NCBI RefSeq assembly: GCF_014695725.1
Contig: NZ_JACJOU010000015.1
Span: 62,001 to 126,000, forward strand
Direction of reading: 5' to 3'
DNA: 64,000 nucleotides
Source: Microcoleus sp. FACHB-672
Lineage (GTDB): Bacteria; Cyanobacteriota; Cyanobacteriia; Cyanobacteriales; Oscillatoriaceae
Part shown: positions 36,610 through 46,001 of the stretch, piece by piece
Position numbering within the stretch: position 1 is the stretch's first letter
How the letters are laid out: every line of letters begins with the position of its first letter
Notes under the pieces: model-generated
What the model saw: only the letters and a program-made list of their open reading frames with translations
What the model was told of the DNA's origin: nothing
Database searches by the model: none
Made by a program: the position numbers and the translations under genes

Positions 36610-37526
36610 AACGCACACTATCGATAGCAATCGTCGTCACCCTGATGCTGTCTAGCGCCCAATTGTGCGAAAGTCAGCCGGTGAAACAAAGCGTAAACCG
36701 AACACTCGCACAATCCCTTCCTCCCGCCCAAGCGGCAGCCGGCGGCTATTGGCTAATCGAGGCTAGCGGGGAAGTGCTGTTGCACCGCGCCGGCAATGAA
36801 CAGATAACGCCAGTGAGTGAAAATACCCAAATTCATCCCGGCGATTTGCTTATTGTCAGGAAGGGCGCAAGTGCTACTGTCCGCTGTGCTGATGGGCGAA
36901 CTTGGAAGCTACCAGAAGGCGTTTCCGGCGCACTCAATGGCTGTCCGATGCCGAACAATCAAGATCCCAGAGTTCCGACGCTTCGCAGCCCTGTGGATGA
37001 AAATTCTCCTTACATTATCAGTCCCCGGCAAACCGCGCTGCTTGATGAGCGGCCAATTTTACGCTGGAATGCCGTCAAAGGTGCCAAGCATTACACCGTC
37101 AAAATCAGGAATGCAACGGGTGTGATCTGGGAGGCGCGAGTCAATTCAGCAAAAATTGCCTATTCTGGCTCATCTCTGCAACCGGGAGAGGAATATCAGA
37201 TAATTGTCCGGGCGGATGATAACTTAGCGCCGATGGAATCAGCAATTTTTTTGGTGCTAGAGAAGCACAAGGCTGAAGCCGTGCGGGACAAACTCAACGC
37301 GGCGGCGCAACAAGGACTTTCTGAGCCGGCACAAGCCCTGGCTAAAATTCATATTTACAGTAATTATGGCTTGTTTGCGGATGCGATTGAGACGCTTGAA
37401 ACGTTGGTATTGGGCGGCAAATCAACACCGGCAGTTTACCAGATGCTGGGTGCTCTCTACGACCGGGTGGGGCTGACTCAGCAGGCAGAACGCTATTATT
37501 CACAGGCATTCAACGTCGGCAGTTGA
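36606..37526 (+). CDS. Exported FecR-like / TPR protein
   Basis: This 306-residue protein has a signal peptide (MKRTLSIAIVVTLMLSSAQL). A FecR-like beta domain follows (about 45-110: YWLIEASGEVLLHR, IHPGDLLIVRKGASATVRCA). Next is a fibronectin III/Ig-like segment (about 135-205: ERPILRWNAVKGAKHYTVKI, LQPGEEYQIIVRADD). A C-terminal helical TPR-like pair ends the protein (about 225-305: SNYGLFADAIETLETL, YDRVGLTQQAERYY). Proteins of this layout are found next to CHAT and TPR genes in cyanobacteria. The role is unknown; a periplasmic scaffold or sensor coupled to the TPRs of the upstream kinase fits the context. Translation is coupled to the kinase gene by an ATGA overlap. Confidence 0.7.
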   Translation: MKRTLSIAIVVTLMLSSAQLCESQPVKQSVNRTLAQSLPPAQAAAGGYWLIEASGEVLLHRAGNEQITPVSENTQIHPGDLLIVRKGASATVRCADGRTWKLPEGVSGALNGCPMPNNQDPRVPTLRSPVDENSPYIISPRQTALLDERPILRWNAVKGAKHYTVKIRNATGVIWEARVNSAKIAYSGSSLQPGEEYQIIVRADDNLAPMESAIFLVLEKHKAEAVRDKLNAAAQQGLSEPAQALAKIHIYSNYGLFADAIETLETLVLGGKSTPAVYQMLGALYDRVGLTQQAERYYSQAFNVGS

Positions 37527-37568
37527 TTAGGATTTATAGGGAATTAATATTGATGCCTGCCCTTGTTG

Positions 37569-38708
37569 ATGAAATCCTCCATCCGCCACGCCTTCCGGTT
37601 CCTCACCGCTATTTTTCTCTGCGCCGCCAGTGAGATTGCGATTTCCCGTACCAGTTTGGCCCAGAATTTTGCTCCTGAGTTCTGGGATGAGCCGGTGTTA
37701 TCTGATAATTTTCGGCCAAAAAGAATTGATAGGTTTAATAAAATTAATTCGCTGCCTATCTCTAAAAAAAATCGAGTTTTATCGCATTTCATAGTTAATA
37801 GATTAAAAACTGATAACTCTCAAGATTTTCACCCAGAAATACAGAAAAAATTTGTAACTTTAAAACTATTTTGCCTTAAGTTGAGGGGAATTTGTGAGAG
37901 CAATTCCGCTTCAGCTTTTCCTCAAGATCAATCTATCGCTAACAATCAGTCCGGCGTGTTACTATCAAACGAAGGATTGCAAGAAGAACTGCCTGAACCT
38001 GCCGGCAAGCCACCGAGTCTACGTTTAGTTACTGTGCAAGAATCCCAGGCAGATCCCAGCATTTCCGTGGCGATGCCGTTTGCGAGTGGCTTAAACTTCG
38101 GAAGTATTGGCATTGGTGCCGGCTGGCAATCTCGTACACGCTACACAAACCTAGCGGATGGAGGTTTAGGAATTGGTATCGGCTTAGGAAATTCCCAAAA
38201 ATTTGTTGGTTTCGATGTTGTGGCATCAATTCTGGATGTTTCAGATTTCGCCCGCCGGGGTTCCTTAAGTTTTAAAATTCACCGAGCTTTATCTGAGGAT
38301 TTGTCCGTTGCTTTTGGGGTGCAAAATGCGATTATCTGGGGGTTTACCGATGCCGGCACCAGTGTTTATGGAGTTGCAACGAAAACCTTTAATCTGCAAG
38401 AAAGTGTAGAGGAACCTTTTAGCTTACTTGTTATTTCTGCCGGCATTGGCAGCGGACAATTTCGTTCAGAATCCGATATTTATAGTGAGATCGAGTCAGT
38501 CGGGGTGTTTGGCAGTGCAGCTTTGCGCGTCGTTGAACCTGTTAACGCGATTGCTGAATGGACAGGGCAAGATTTAACTTTAGGATTATCTTATGCGCCA
38601 TTCCGTAACATTCCGATTGTGCTGACGGGTGCGGTTACAGATATAACCGGCAATGCCGGCGATGGCAGCCGGTTTCTGCTGAGAGTTGGTTACAGTTTTT
38701 CTTTTTAA
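37569..38708 (+). CDS. Exported outer-membrane beta-barrel-like protein
   Basis: The ATG at 37569 gives 379 residues (TTG codons just upstream are also in frame). There is a signal peptide (MKSSIRHAFRFLTAIFLCAA, cleavage after LAQ near 32) and a variable polar region (about 35-155). From about 165 alternating short strands appear, such as SISVAMPFASGLNFGSIGIG, GLGIGIGLGNSQKFVGFDVV and LSVAFGVQNAIIWG. The C-terminus is LLRVGYSFSF, ending in the aromatic Phe used for BAM-dependent insertion. I do not recognise the family. It lies 42 bp after the FecR-like gene and 10 bp before the CHAT gene, so it belongs to the same operon. The mid-region is AT-rich and looks less conserved. Confidence 0.68.
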   Translation: MKSSIRHAFRFLTAIFLCAASEIAISRTSLAQNFAPEFWDEPVLSDNFRPKRIDRFNKINSLPISKKNRVLSHFIVNRLKTDNSQDFHPEIQKKFVTLKLFCLKLRGICESNSASAFPQDQSIANNQSGVLLSNEGLQEELPEPAGKPPSLRLVTVQESQADPSISVAMPFASGLNFGSIGIGAGWQSRTRYTNLADGGLGIGIGLGNSQKFVGFDVVASILDVSDFARRGSLSFKIHRALSEDLSVAFGVQNAIIWGFTDAGTSVYGVATKTFNLQESVEEPFSLLVISAGIGSGQFRSESDIYSEIESVGVFGSAALRVVEPVNAIAEWTGQDLTLGLSYAPFRNIPIVLTGAVTDITGNAGDGSRFLLRVGYSFSF

Positions 38709-38718
38709 AATAAGTGTG

Positions 38719-40344
38719 ATGAAATTTATTAAGCATATTAAGCATATAATTTGTCAAAAAATAAAAAAACAGAAATTAAGATCTTTTCTTCAAAAAGAGT
38801 TGGGAATTAAATTTGATGCGCTTATTAAACGCTTGTTTGAATTTACTTTAATTGTAATAATTACCTTATTCTCTGTTAAGTTAGTTAACGCAAAGACGAT
38901 ACCTAATAGCCCACAAATTGATACAAATCCCACCCTTATTAGCCAATTTGGTAACTTTTCCGACGCCACAGGGCCATCCTTTATAGAAGGAACTTCAAAT
39001 TCTGTTAATTCTCAAACTGAAGGCGTAACAAGAACAAATTTTGAAAAGGGAATTCAAACAGCCGGTTCAGTTGATACAGCCCTTCAACTCTTTGAACAAT
39101 CACAAGCTATTGAATTCGCCCAATACTTCAGGAAAGAAGTTGTGGGGAAACCGCCTTCCGTGGCTGAAATTAGCCAAACGTTATGCAATCTCTCCCGAAT
39201 TACCGGAAACAAGTCGGCACTAATTTATCTAGCTTCCTTAGCAGAAGAATTGCGAAATTTATATATTTTACCAAATTCTGACGGTGCAGCCGGTTGCGAC
39301 AAAGTTGCCCAAACAGACCTACAAATTGAGCAAGTCGGGCAACAAGTTATTCCTGAAGCGAATCGCAACGCAATTAAAGAAACTGTCACCGCTTGGCGAG
39401 AAGAAATTGGGCTTCCTCCTATTGGTTCTGGAAATGGCTCACTAGATAACGCTCAAAAACTCTATCAATGGCTGGTTAAACCTTTAGAAAACGGATTAAA
39501 AGCCAATCAAATAGATACTTTAGTTTTCACGATGGATGCGGGTTTGCGGTCAATTCCTATCGCGGCTTTACATGATGGAACGCAGTTTTTGATCGAAAAA
39601 TATAATGTTGCCTTAATTCCAAGCTTTGGTTTGACAGATACCCGCTACGTTGACGTGAGAAACTTGCCAATTTTAGCAATGGGTGCGTCAGAATTTGAAG
39701 ATGCCAGCCCATTACCGGCAGTGCCGGTGGAACTCTCTACGATTTTGAGACTTCCTTGGCAAGGGGTTCCTTTCCTCAACAAAGAGTTTACCTTAGAAAA
39801 TCTAAAATCTGTTTACCGGCAGCAGCGATTTCGGATGATACACTTCGCAACTCACGGGAAATTTGTTCAAGGAAATGTGAGTCAATCTTACATTCAGTTT
39901 GGAGACTCAAAACTGCGTTTAGATCGATTGCGAGAAGTCGCAGAAGAATTGAATTGGGCAGAATCTCCAACCGTAGAAATGCTGGTTTTAAGTGCCTGCG
40001 AAACTGCTTTGGGAGATGAACCAGAATTAGGGTTTGCCGGTTTAGCCGTTCAAGCCGGCGTTAAATCTGCCTTAGCAAGCCTTTGGCGTGTTGATGACAG
40101 AAGCACATTAGCACTCATGAGTGAATTTTATTTACAATTAAGTAAAACACCGATTAAAACAGAAGCCCTCAGGCAAGCTCAACTCGGAATGCTGCGAGGA
40201 AAAGTCCGAATTGAAGAAGGAAAATTGTTGCTTTCAGAAGGCAATCCAATTCTCCTACCCCCCAAAATTTCCGAACAAGGTAATCTAAACTTTTCCCACC
40301 CACACTACTGGGCCGGCTTCACATTAATCGGAAACTGGAATTAA
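38719..40344 (+). CDS. CHAT domain protein with N-terminal membrane/signal segment
   Basis: From the ATG at 38719 this gives 541 residues; the frame upstream overlaps the previous gene. A long basic N-terminus leads to a hydrophobic helix (about 45-62, FEFTLIVIITLFSVKLV), a signal anchor or signal peptide. After a helical middle region, residues about 260-541 form a CHAT (caspase-like, clan CD) domain. His379 lies in HFATHGKF and Cys427 in LSACETALGD, so the catalytic dyad is intact. The core LVFTMDAGLRSIPIAALHDG and the end HYWAGFTLIGNW are typical. It is the last of five clustered genes and the most likely effector. The target is unknown. It could instead act in envelope protein processing. 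Confidence 0.86.
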   Translation: MKFIKHIKHIICQKIKKQKLRSFLQKELGIKFDALIKRLFEFTLIVIITLFSVKLVNAKTIPNSPQIDTNPTLISQFGNFSDATGPSFIEGTSNSVNSQTEGVTRTNFEKGIQTAGSVDTALQLFEQSQAIEFAQYFRKEVVGKPPSVAEISQTLCNLSRITGNKSALIYLASLAEELRNLYILPNSDGAAGCDKVAQTDLQIEQVGQQVIPEANRNAIKETVTAWREEIGLPPIGSGNGSLDNAQKLYQWLVKPLENGLKANQIDTLVFTMDAGLRSIPIAALHDGTQFLIEKYNVALIPSFGLTDTRYVDVRNLPILAMGASEFEDASPLPAVPVELSTILRLPWQGVPFLNKEFTLENLKSVYRQQRFRMIHFATHGKFVQGNVSQSYIQFGDSKLRLDRLREVAEELNWAESPTVEMLVLSACETALGDEPELGFAGLAVQAGVKSALASLWRVDDRSTLALMSEFYLQLSKTPIKTEALRQAQLGMLRGKVRIEEGKLLLSEGNPILLPPKISEQGNLNFSHPHYWAGFTLIGNWN

Positions 40345-40348
40345 TCAA

Positions 40349-40396
40349 AGACAGATAGAAAAATTCTCGCGCTATCATCTACGTGTATCTGCGGTT
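40349..40396. repeat. ACCGCAGAT-family interspersed repeat (reverse orientation)
   Basis: The complement reads AACCGCAGATACACGTAGAT and then GATAGCGCGAG, closely related to 13531-13577 (AACCGCAGATGATAGCGCAG). It lies immediately after the CHAT gene stop and before the hybrid kinase. The rest of the gap to 40578 is AT-rich with no gene. Confidence 0.55.
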
Positions 40397-40578
40397 ATTT
40401 AAAAAAATAAAACTTTTTCCAAAAACACTGCTAACTTATCCTAAAATGAAAAAAGCAAAATTGAAATCGGCTTGCACAAAGCCTACTTCAAAAAAAGCAA
40501 ATAAAATTTAGAACTCAACGAGTGCTATTGACAACCCTCTAAAAATTAATAAAATATCAACGCTATAAAATCCTTGAT

Positions 40579-43500
40579 ATGCAAGTACCGTTACCTGATA
40601 GCGAAGCAGAACGACTCAAAGCACTTAGAGAATATCAAGTCCTCGACACACCGGCAGAAGCAGACTTAGACGATCTCACCCGCTTAGCTGCTTATATTTG
40701 TGGCACTCCGATTGCCTTAATCAGCTTAATCGATGCAAACCGGCAGTGGTTCAAATCAAAGAGGGGTTTGGAAGCCTCAGAAACACCCCGCGACATTGCC
40801 TTCTGCGCCCACGCCATCCAGCAGCCAGACGTTTTTATTGTTCCCGACGCAACCGTTGACGAACGCTTCGCTACCAATCCCCTCGTCACCTCTGAACCCA
40901 ACGTGCGGTTTTATGCCGGCACCCCCCTAATTAACCCGGAAGGACACGCCTTGGGCACCCTGTGTGTCATTGATCGCGTACCACGCAGCCTCAACCCAGA
41001 ACAGAAGGAAGCATTACGCGCCCTCGGTCGTCAAGTGATTAAGCAACTGGAACTGCGGCGCAATTTAGCCACCCTTACCCTTGCCACGACACAACACCAA
41101 CAACTCCACAAGCGCAGCCGACACTTCTTCAAAAGCGTGGCGGGAGGGTTTGGGTTGGCATCAGCAATTCTAGTTTTGATTGGCGTAGTTTCCTATCGCA
41201 GTATTAACGAACTGATCGAAACTTCTAACTTAGTAGAACGCACCCACCAAGTTCTTGAAAGTCTCGAAAGCGTTTTATCCAATTTGACTTATGCCGAAAC
41301 CGGGCAGCGCGGCTACATCCTCACCGGCGACGAGTCTTATTTAGAAACCTATAACACAGCAATTCCTAGCCTCAATCAAGACCTAGAAAAGCTCAAACAA
41401 CTGACGACGGATAGCCCCAAGCAACAGCAACGGCTAGTAATGTTGCAGCCTTTAATCGGTAAAAGAATTGATGTACTTGGCGAAATTGTTCGCGTCCGAA
41501 AAGATCAAGGATTTGAGCCGGCATTGCAGCTGATCCAGACGAACCAAAGCAGAAGCCTGATGCAGCAAGTTCGTCAGATGATCACGGAGATGGAAAACGA
41601 AGAGAAGACGTTGTTAAGTCAGCGCAAGGTAGCAGCAAATGCGCTAGCTCAAAAAACAATTCTCACCTTCTCGATTTGTATTATTCTAGCTTTTATCATT
41701 CTTGCAGCCGTCTATTACCTGATCTATCGTGAGATCGCCGAACGCAAGTTTACAGAAGAATCACTTAAGCAAGAGCGCAATTTTATCTTTGCAGTAATTG
41801 AGACAGCAAGTGCTCTCGTTGCAGTTTTTGATCCGCAGGGAAACGTTATCCGCTTTAACCGCGCCTGTGAACAGATCACAGGTTACACCTTCGATGAAGT
41901 AAGAGGCCGGCCTTTCTGGAATTTACTTTTAGTTCCAGAAGAAAGAGAGCCGGTTAAAGCAGTTTTCCAGCAGCTAGTGAAGGGCAATTTCCGAAAGAAA
42001 GAGTATGAAAACTACTGGCTCACAAAAGATAAAAATCGCCGACTAATTGCGTGGTCAAATACCGTTCTTTTGGATAGTGAAAGAGCGGTTGAATACATCG
42101 TCAGCACCGGCATTGATATTACCGAACGCAAACGCGCCGAACAGCGTTTGACAGTACAGCACGCGATCTCACGCATCTTGGCAGAGTCAGCCACCCTCAA
42201 CGAGGCAGCCCCGAAAATCCTGCAAGCTATCTGCGAAAACCAAGCATGGGATCTCGGCGAACTCTGGAGTATCGACGCGCTAGCCAATACGCTGCACTGC
42301 GCTCAAACCTGGCACCAGCCGTCAATTGAAGTTTCAGAGTTTGAAGCACTCGCCCAGCTGAGTGTCTTTACAAAAGGCACTGGAATGCCTGGACGTGTGT
42401 GGGCGAGTGGCGAACCGATGTGGATTGCAGATGTTGTGAAAGATGCCAACTTTCAACGCGCTGAAATTGCCCGTCGGGCGGGACTACACGGCGCTTTCGC
42501 TTTGCCGGTTCGGGATGAACATGAAACCTTAGGGGTTCTCATTTTCTTTAGCCGGCAGATCGAAGAACCTGAAGCAAATTTGCTGCAAATGATGACAGCG
42601 ATAGGTAGCCAAATCGGTCAGTTTGTCCAGCGCAAACGGGCAGAGGAAGGGCTACGCGAAAGTGGAGAAAAATATCGCTCGGTTGTTAACAACATTAAGG
42701 AAGTTATTTTCCAAACTGACGCTGCTGGGATGTGGGTATTCCTCAATCCAGCCTGGTTAGAAATCACCGGATTTACTATCGAAGAAAGTATTGGGAAAAA
42801 CTTTTTAGATTATATCCATCCAGATGACCGACAGCGTACTTCTGAACTGTTTCAATCCCTGATTCAGCGCAAAAGAAAGTCTTGTCGAGTAGAAATTCGT
42901 TACTTAATTAAAAATCAAAATCCCCTCCTGGCTTTTTCCAAAAATAATGAAGAGGGTGAAACCCATATAGATTTCCGCTGGATCGAGGTTGATGCCCGTT
43001 TAGCACTGGATAGCGCCGGCACGATTTGCGGCACTTTTGGCACCCTCAACGATATCACCGAGCGCCGACGCACAGAAGAAGCGCTGCGCTTGAGCCAGGA
43101 AAGATACGAGCTAGCAATCAGTGCCGGTGATGTTGGAGTCTGGGACTGGAATATTGCGACAAACGAAATGTATATCGACCCCATCATTAAAGCCGTACTC
43201 GGCTATACAGAACTCGACATTCCCGACACCTTAGAAGGCTGGCGATCTTTAGTGCATCTTGAGGATTTACAGCGGGTATTAGAGGTAACTCAGGCACATT
43301 TAGAGGGGCGAACCTACCAATATGAAATCGAACACCGGCGGCTGCATAAAGATGGTAGCCTCCGGTGGTTTCTCTCTCGCGGTAGCGCATTTCAAGATGC
43401 GGACGGCAAGATGTGTCGCATGACCGGCACAGATACAGATATTACTGAGCGCAAGCTAGTACAAGAAGCCCTGGAAAGAGAGCGCCGGCAACTTAAGCAA

Positions 43501-45837
43501 ATTATTGCAAATGCGCCGGTGGCAATGGCGATGTTTGATCAAGAAACTCGCTATATTGCCTACAGCAATAAGTGGTTAATTGATTATAATTTACAAGGTC
43601 AGTCGATTATTGGCAAAAGCCATTACGAACTGTTTCCTAACATTCCCAAACGCTGGAAAGCCATTCATAAGCGGGCACTTCAAGGTGAGGCAATTTCCAG
43701 TCCTGAAGATGTATTTGAAGGCGAAGATGGTTCTATAATTTATTTGCGCTGGGCGGTTCACCCGTGGCTTGAGCGCGATGGATGTGTGGGCGGCATTGTT
43801 GTCGTAACGCATAGAATTAATGAGTTGGTAGAAGCGCGGGAAGCCGCTTTAGAAGCCTCTCGATTTAAATCTCTATTCCTCGCCAATATGAGCCACGAAA
43901 TCCGCACGCCCATGAATGCGGTATTAGGGATGACCGGCTTGCTTTTAGACACTTCTTTAAACCCTGAACAGCGAGATTTCGTTGAAACAATTCGGATTAG
44001 TGGCGATGCACTCTTGAGCCTAATTAACGAGATTTTGGATCTCTCCAAACTTGAAGCCGGTGAGATGGAGTTAGAAGTCTTAAACTTTGACTTATCGGTT
44101 TGTATTGAAGAAATGTTAGATCTGCTGGCTCCTCCTGCTCATATGAAAGGATTGGAAATCGCTGCTCTAATTGAGCCGGATGTTCCGGTTTATCTTCAGG
44201 GAGATGCCGGTCGTCTGCGGCAAATCCTGATGAACTTGATTGGCAATGCTATCAAATTTACCAGTTCTGGGGAGGTGGTGGTTCGGACAGAATTACTATC
44301 AAGGAATGAAACCAATGCAAGCCTTTATTTTGCTGTGACAGATACCGGAATTGGGATTCCTTTTGAAGCTCAACGCAAACTTTTTTCCCCATTCATTCAA
44401 GTAGATGCTTCCACTACTCGCAAGTATGGCGGCACGGGTTTAGGCTTGGCAATTTGTAAAGAACTGGTCAGTTTAATGGGAGGAAAAATTGGGGTAGAAA
44501 GTCAGTTAGGCCAAGGAACTAAATTTTGGTTTACTGTTCCTTTTGTACTAGGAAGTCAGCCGGCTACTATTAGCAAACAAGATTTTAATTTATTGAGTGG
44601 CCGGCGCTTATTAGTCGTTGATGATAATGCCACAAATCGAAAGGTTGTCCACCATCAAGTTACTCGCTGGGGAATGCAGGTGGATGAGGCTGACAGCGCG
44701 GCTGCCGCTTTGAAAGCGCTTCATGAAGCTTGTGAGCAGAAAATGCCTTATGATGTGGCTGTACTCGATATGCAGATGCCTCAAACAGATGGTTTGAGTT
44801 TGGGGGAGCAAATCAAGACAAATTCTGCTTTAGCGAGGGTGCCTTTAATTATGCTGACTTCTACCAATCAGCGAGATGAGGTGAAGCAGGCATTAAAAAT
44901 AGGATTTGCTGCTTATTTGGTTAAACCTGTTAAGCCATCACGTCTCCTCGATACGATTCTCACGGTTTTGGATATCTCACAGCGACCTGTTGCGATATCT
45001 AATGGGGAGAATTTATCAGAACCGGCAGATCCATTACAAGAGGTTTCTGCAAAGCCCAAGTTAAGAATTTTGGTGGCTGAAGATAACCCGGTGAATCAGA
45101 AAGTAGCCCTTAGACAGCTTAGCAGTGGCGGTTACGAAGCAGATGTTGCTGCGAATGGAGAAGAAGTTTTGCAGCTATTAAAAACGATTCCCTATGATTT
45201 GGTTTTAATGGACTGTCAAATGCCCATTCTTGATGGGTTTAATACCACCATCGAAATAAAGCGCCGGCAGGAAAATGCCTTTGCAGCCGGTCATCGTCCG
45301 GTGGTGATTGCAATGACTGCAAATGCAATGAAAGAAGATCGAGATAGGTGTTTAAGTGCCGGCATGGATGACTATCTAAGTAAGCCGGTGTCGAAGGAAA
45401 AACTGATAGCAGTCATCGAACGATGGAGTCATTACAAGCAGGCAGAACAGGAAGCAGTTACTTCTAAGCTGGCAGATGTCAGTGAGGAAAAAAAGGCAGC
45501 TGCCGCTGAGTTTGATTGGGAACATTTGCAGAGTCTTTCAGAAGGGAGTGCGGAATTTGAATTGGAATTGCTGCAAATGTTTGTTGAAGATAGCCAGATC
45601 CACTTGGAAAAGGCAAAAACTGCCATTGCCGAGCATAATATTCAGCAGTTGCAGCGAGAAGCTCATCACCTTAAAGGCTCTACCGGCAATATTGGAGCTA
45701 CTGCCATGCATCTAGCCGCCGAGAAATTAGATCAGCTTGCTCACCGAGAACAGATAGAAGGAGCAACCGATTTACTTTCAGATTTAGAGCGATTTCTTCA
45801 AGGTATTCAGAAACTTATTAATGATAGAATTGATTAA
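40579..45837 (+). CDS. Large hybrid sensor histidine kinase (GAF-CHASE3-PAS-GAF-PAS3-HK-REC-REC-HPT)
   Basis: This is a 1752-residue phosphorelay kinase. Domains in order: GAF (about 1-165, IALISLIDANRQWFKSKRGL); TM1 (about 190-207); CHASE3 (about 215-355, SNLTYAETGQRGYILTGDE); TM2 (about 360-384); PAS (about 398-515); GAF (about 520-690); three PAS/PAC units (about 700-1090, each ending in ITERR/ITERK); HisKA with His1106 in MSHEIRTPMNA; HATPase (N box LMNLIGNAIKF, G boxes DTGIGIP and GGTGLGLA); REC1 with Asp1397; REC2 with Asp1545; HPT with His1696 in AHHLKGS. All phosphotransfer residues are present. The signal is unknown; CHASE3 suggests an extracytoplasmic input. It may act on the REC-phosphatase encoded 164 bp downstream. 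Confidence 0.93.
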   Translation: MQVPLPDSEAERLKALREYQVLDTPAEADLDDLTRLAAYICGTPIALISLIDANRQWFKSKRGLEASETPRDIAFCAHAIQQPDVFIVPDATVDERFATNPLVTSEPNVRFYAGTPLINPEGHALGTLCVIDRVPRSLNPEQKEALRALGRQVIKQLELRRNLATLTLATTQHQQLHKRSRHFFKSVAGGFGLASAILVLIGVVSYRSINELIETSNLVERTHQVLESLESVLSNLTYAETGQRGYILTGDESYLETYNTAIPSLNQDLEKLKQLTTDSPKQQQRLVMLQPLIGKRIDVLGEIVRVRKDQGFEPALQLIQTNQSRSLMQQVRQMITEMENEEKTLLSQRKVAANALAQKTILTFSICIILAFIILAAVYYLIYREIAERKFTEESLKQERNFIFAVIETASALVAVFDPQGNVIRFNRACEQITGYTFDEVRGRPFWNLLLVPEEREPVKAVFQQLVKGNFRKKEYENYWLTKDKNRRLIAWSNTVLLDSERAVEYIVSTGIDITERKRAEQRLTVQHAISRILAESATLNEAAPKILQAICENQAWDLGELWSIDALANTLHCAQTWHQPSIEVSEFEALAQLSVFTKGTGMPGRVWASGEPMWIADVVKDANFQRAEIARRAGLHGAFALPVRDEHETLGVLIFFSRQIEEPEANLLQMMTAIGSQIGQFVQRKRAEEGLRESGEKYRSVVNNIKEVIFQTDAAGMWVFLNPAWLEITGFTIEESIGKNFLDYIHPDDRQRTSELFQSLIQRKRKSCRVEIRYLIKNQNPLLAFSKNNEEGETHIDFRWIEVDARLALDSAGTICGTFGTLNDITERRRTEEALRLSQERYELAISAGDVGVWDWNIATNEMYIDPIIKAVLGYTELDIPDTLEGWRSLVHLEDLQRVLEVTQAHLEGRTYQYEIEHRRLHKDGSLRWFLSRGSAFQDADGKMCRMTGTDTDITERKLVQEALERERRQLKQIIANAPVAMAMFDQETRYIAYSNKWLIDYNLQGQSIIGKSHYELFPNIPKRWKAIHKRALQGEAISSPEDVFEGEDGSIIYLRWAVHPWLERDGCVGGIVVVTHRINELVEAREAALEASRFKSLFLANMSHEIRTPMNAVLGMTGLLLDTSLNPEQRDFVETIRISGDALLSLINEILDLSKLEAGEMELEVLNFDLSVCIEEMLDLLAPPAHMKGLEIAALIEPDVPVYLQGDAGRLRQILMNLIGNAIKFTSSGEVVVRTELLSRNETNASLYFAVTDTGIGIPFEAQRKLFSPFIQVDASTTRKYGGTGLGLAICKELVSLMGGKIGVESQLGQGTKFWFTVPFVLGSQPATISKQDFNLLSGRRLLVVDDNATNRKVVHHQVTRWGMQVDEADSAAAALKALHEACEQKMPYDVAVLDMQMPQTDGLSLGEQIKTNSALARVPLIMLTSTNQRDEVKQALKIGFAAYLVKPVKPSRLLDTILTVLDISQRPVAISNGENLSEPADPLQEVSAKPKLRILVAEDNPVNQKVALRQLSSGGYEADVAANGEEVLQLLKTIPYDLVLMDCQMPILDGFNTTIEIKRRQENAFAAGHRPVVIAMTANAMKEDRDRCLSAGMDDYLSKPVSKEKLIAVIERWSHYKQAEQEAVTSKLADVSEEKKAAAAEFDWEHLQSLSEGSAEFELELLQMFVEDSQIHLEKAKTAIAEHNIQQLQREAHHLKGSTGNIGATAMHLAAEKLDQLAHREQIEGATDLLSDLERFLQGIQKLINDRID

Positions 45838-46001
45838 TAATTTTATTAAAAAATAACTGCTTTTTTTGAAAATAAGTGATGAGGTTGTCTCGTTCTTCAT
45901 AAAACAACCCGAATCAAAATGTTTTTAAGGCGTAGATTTTAAGTAGCTCAACTAATTTATAATAAAAGAATGTTATACCCCTGTTGTATCGGGCCGGCTT
46001 C

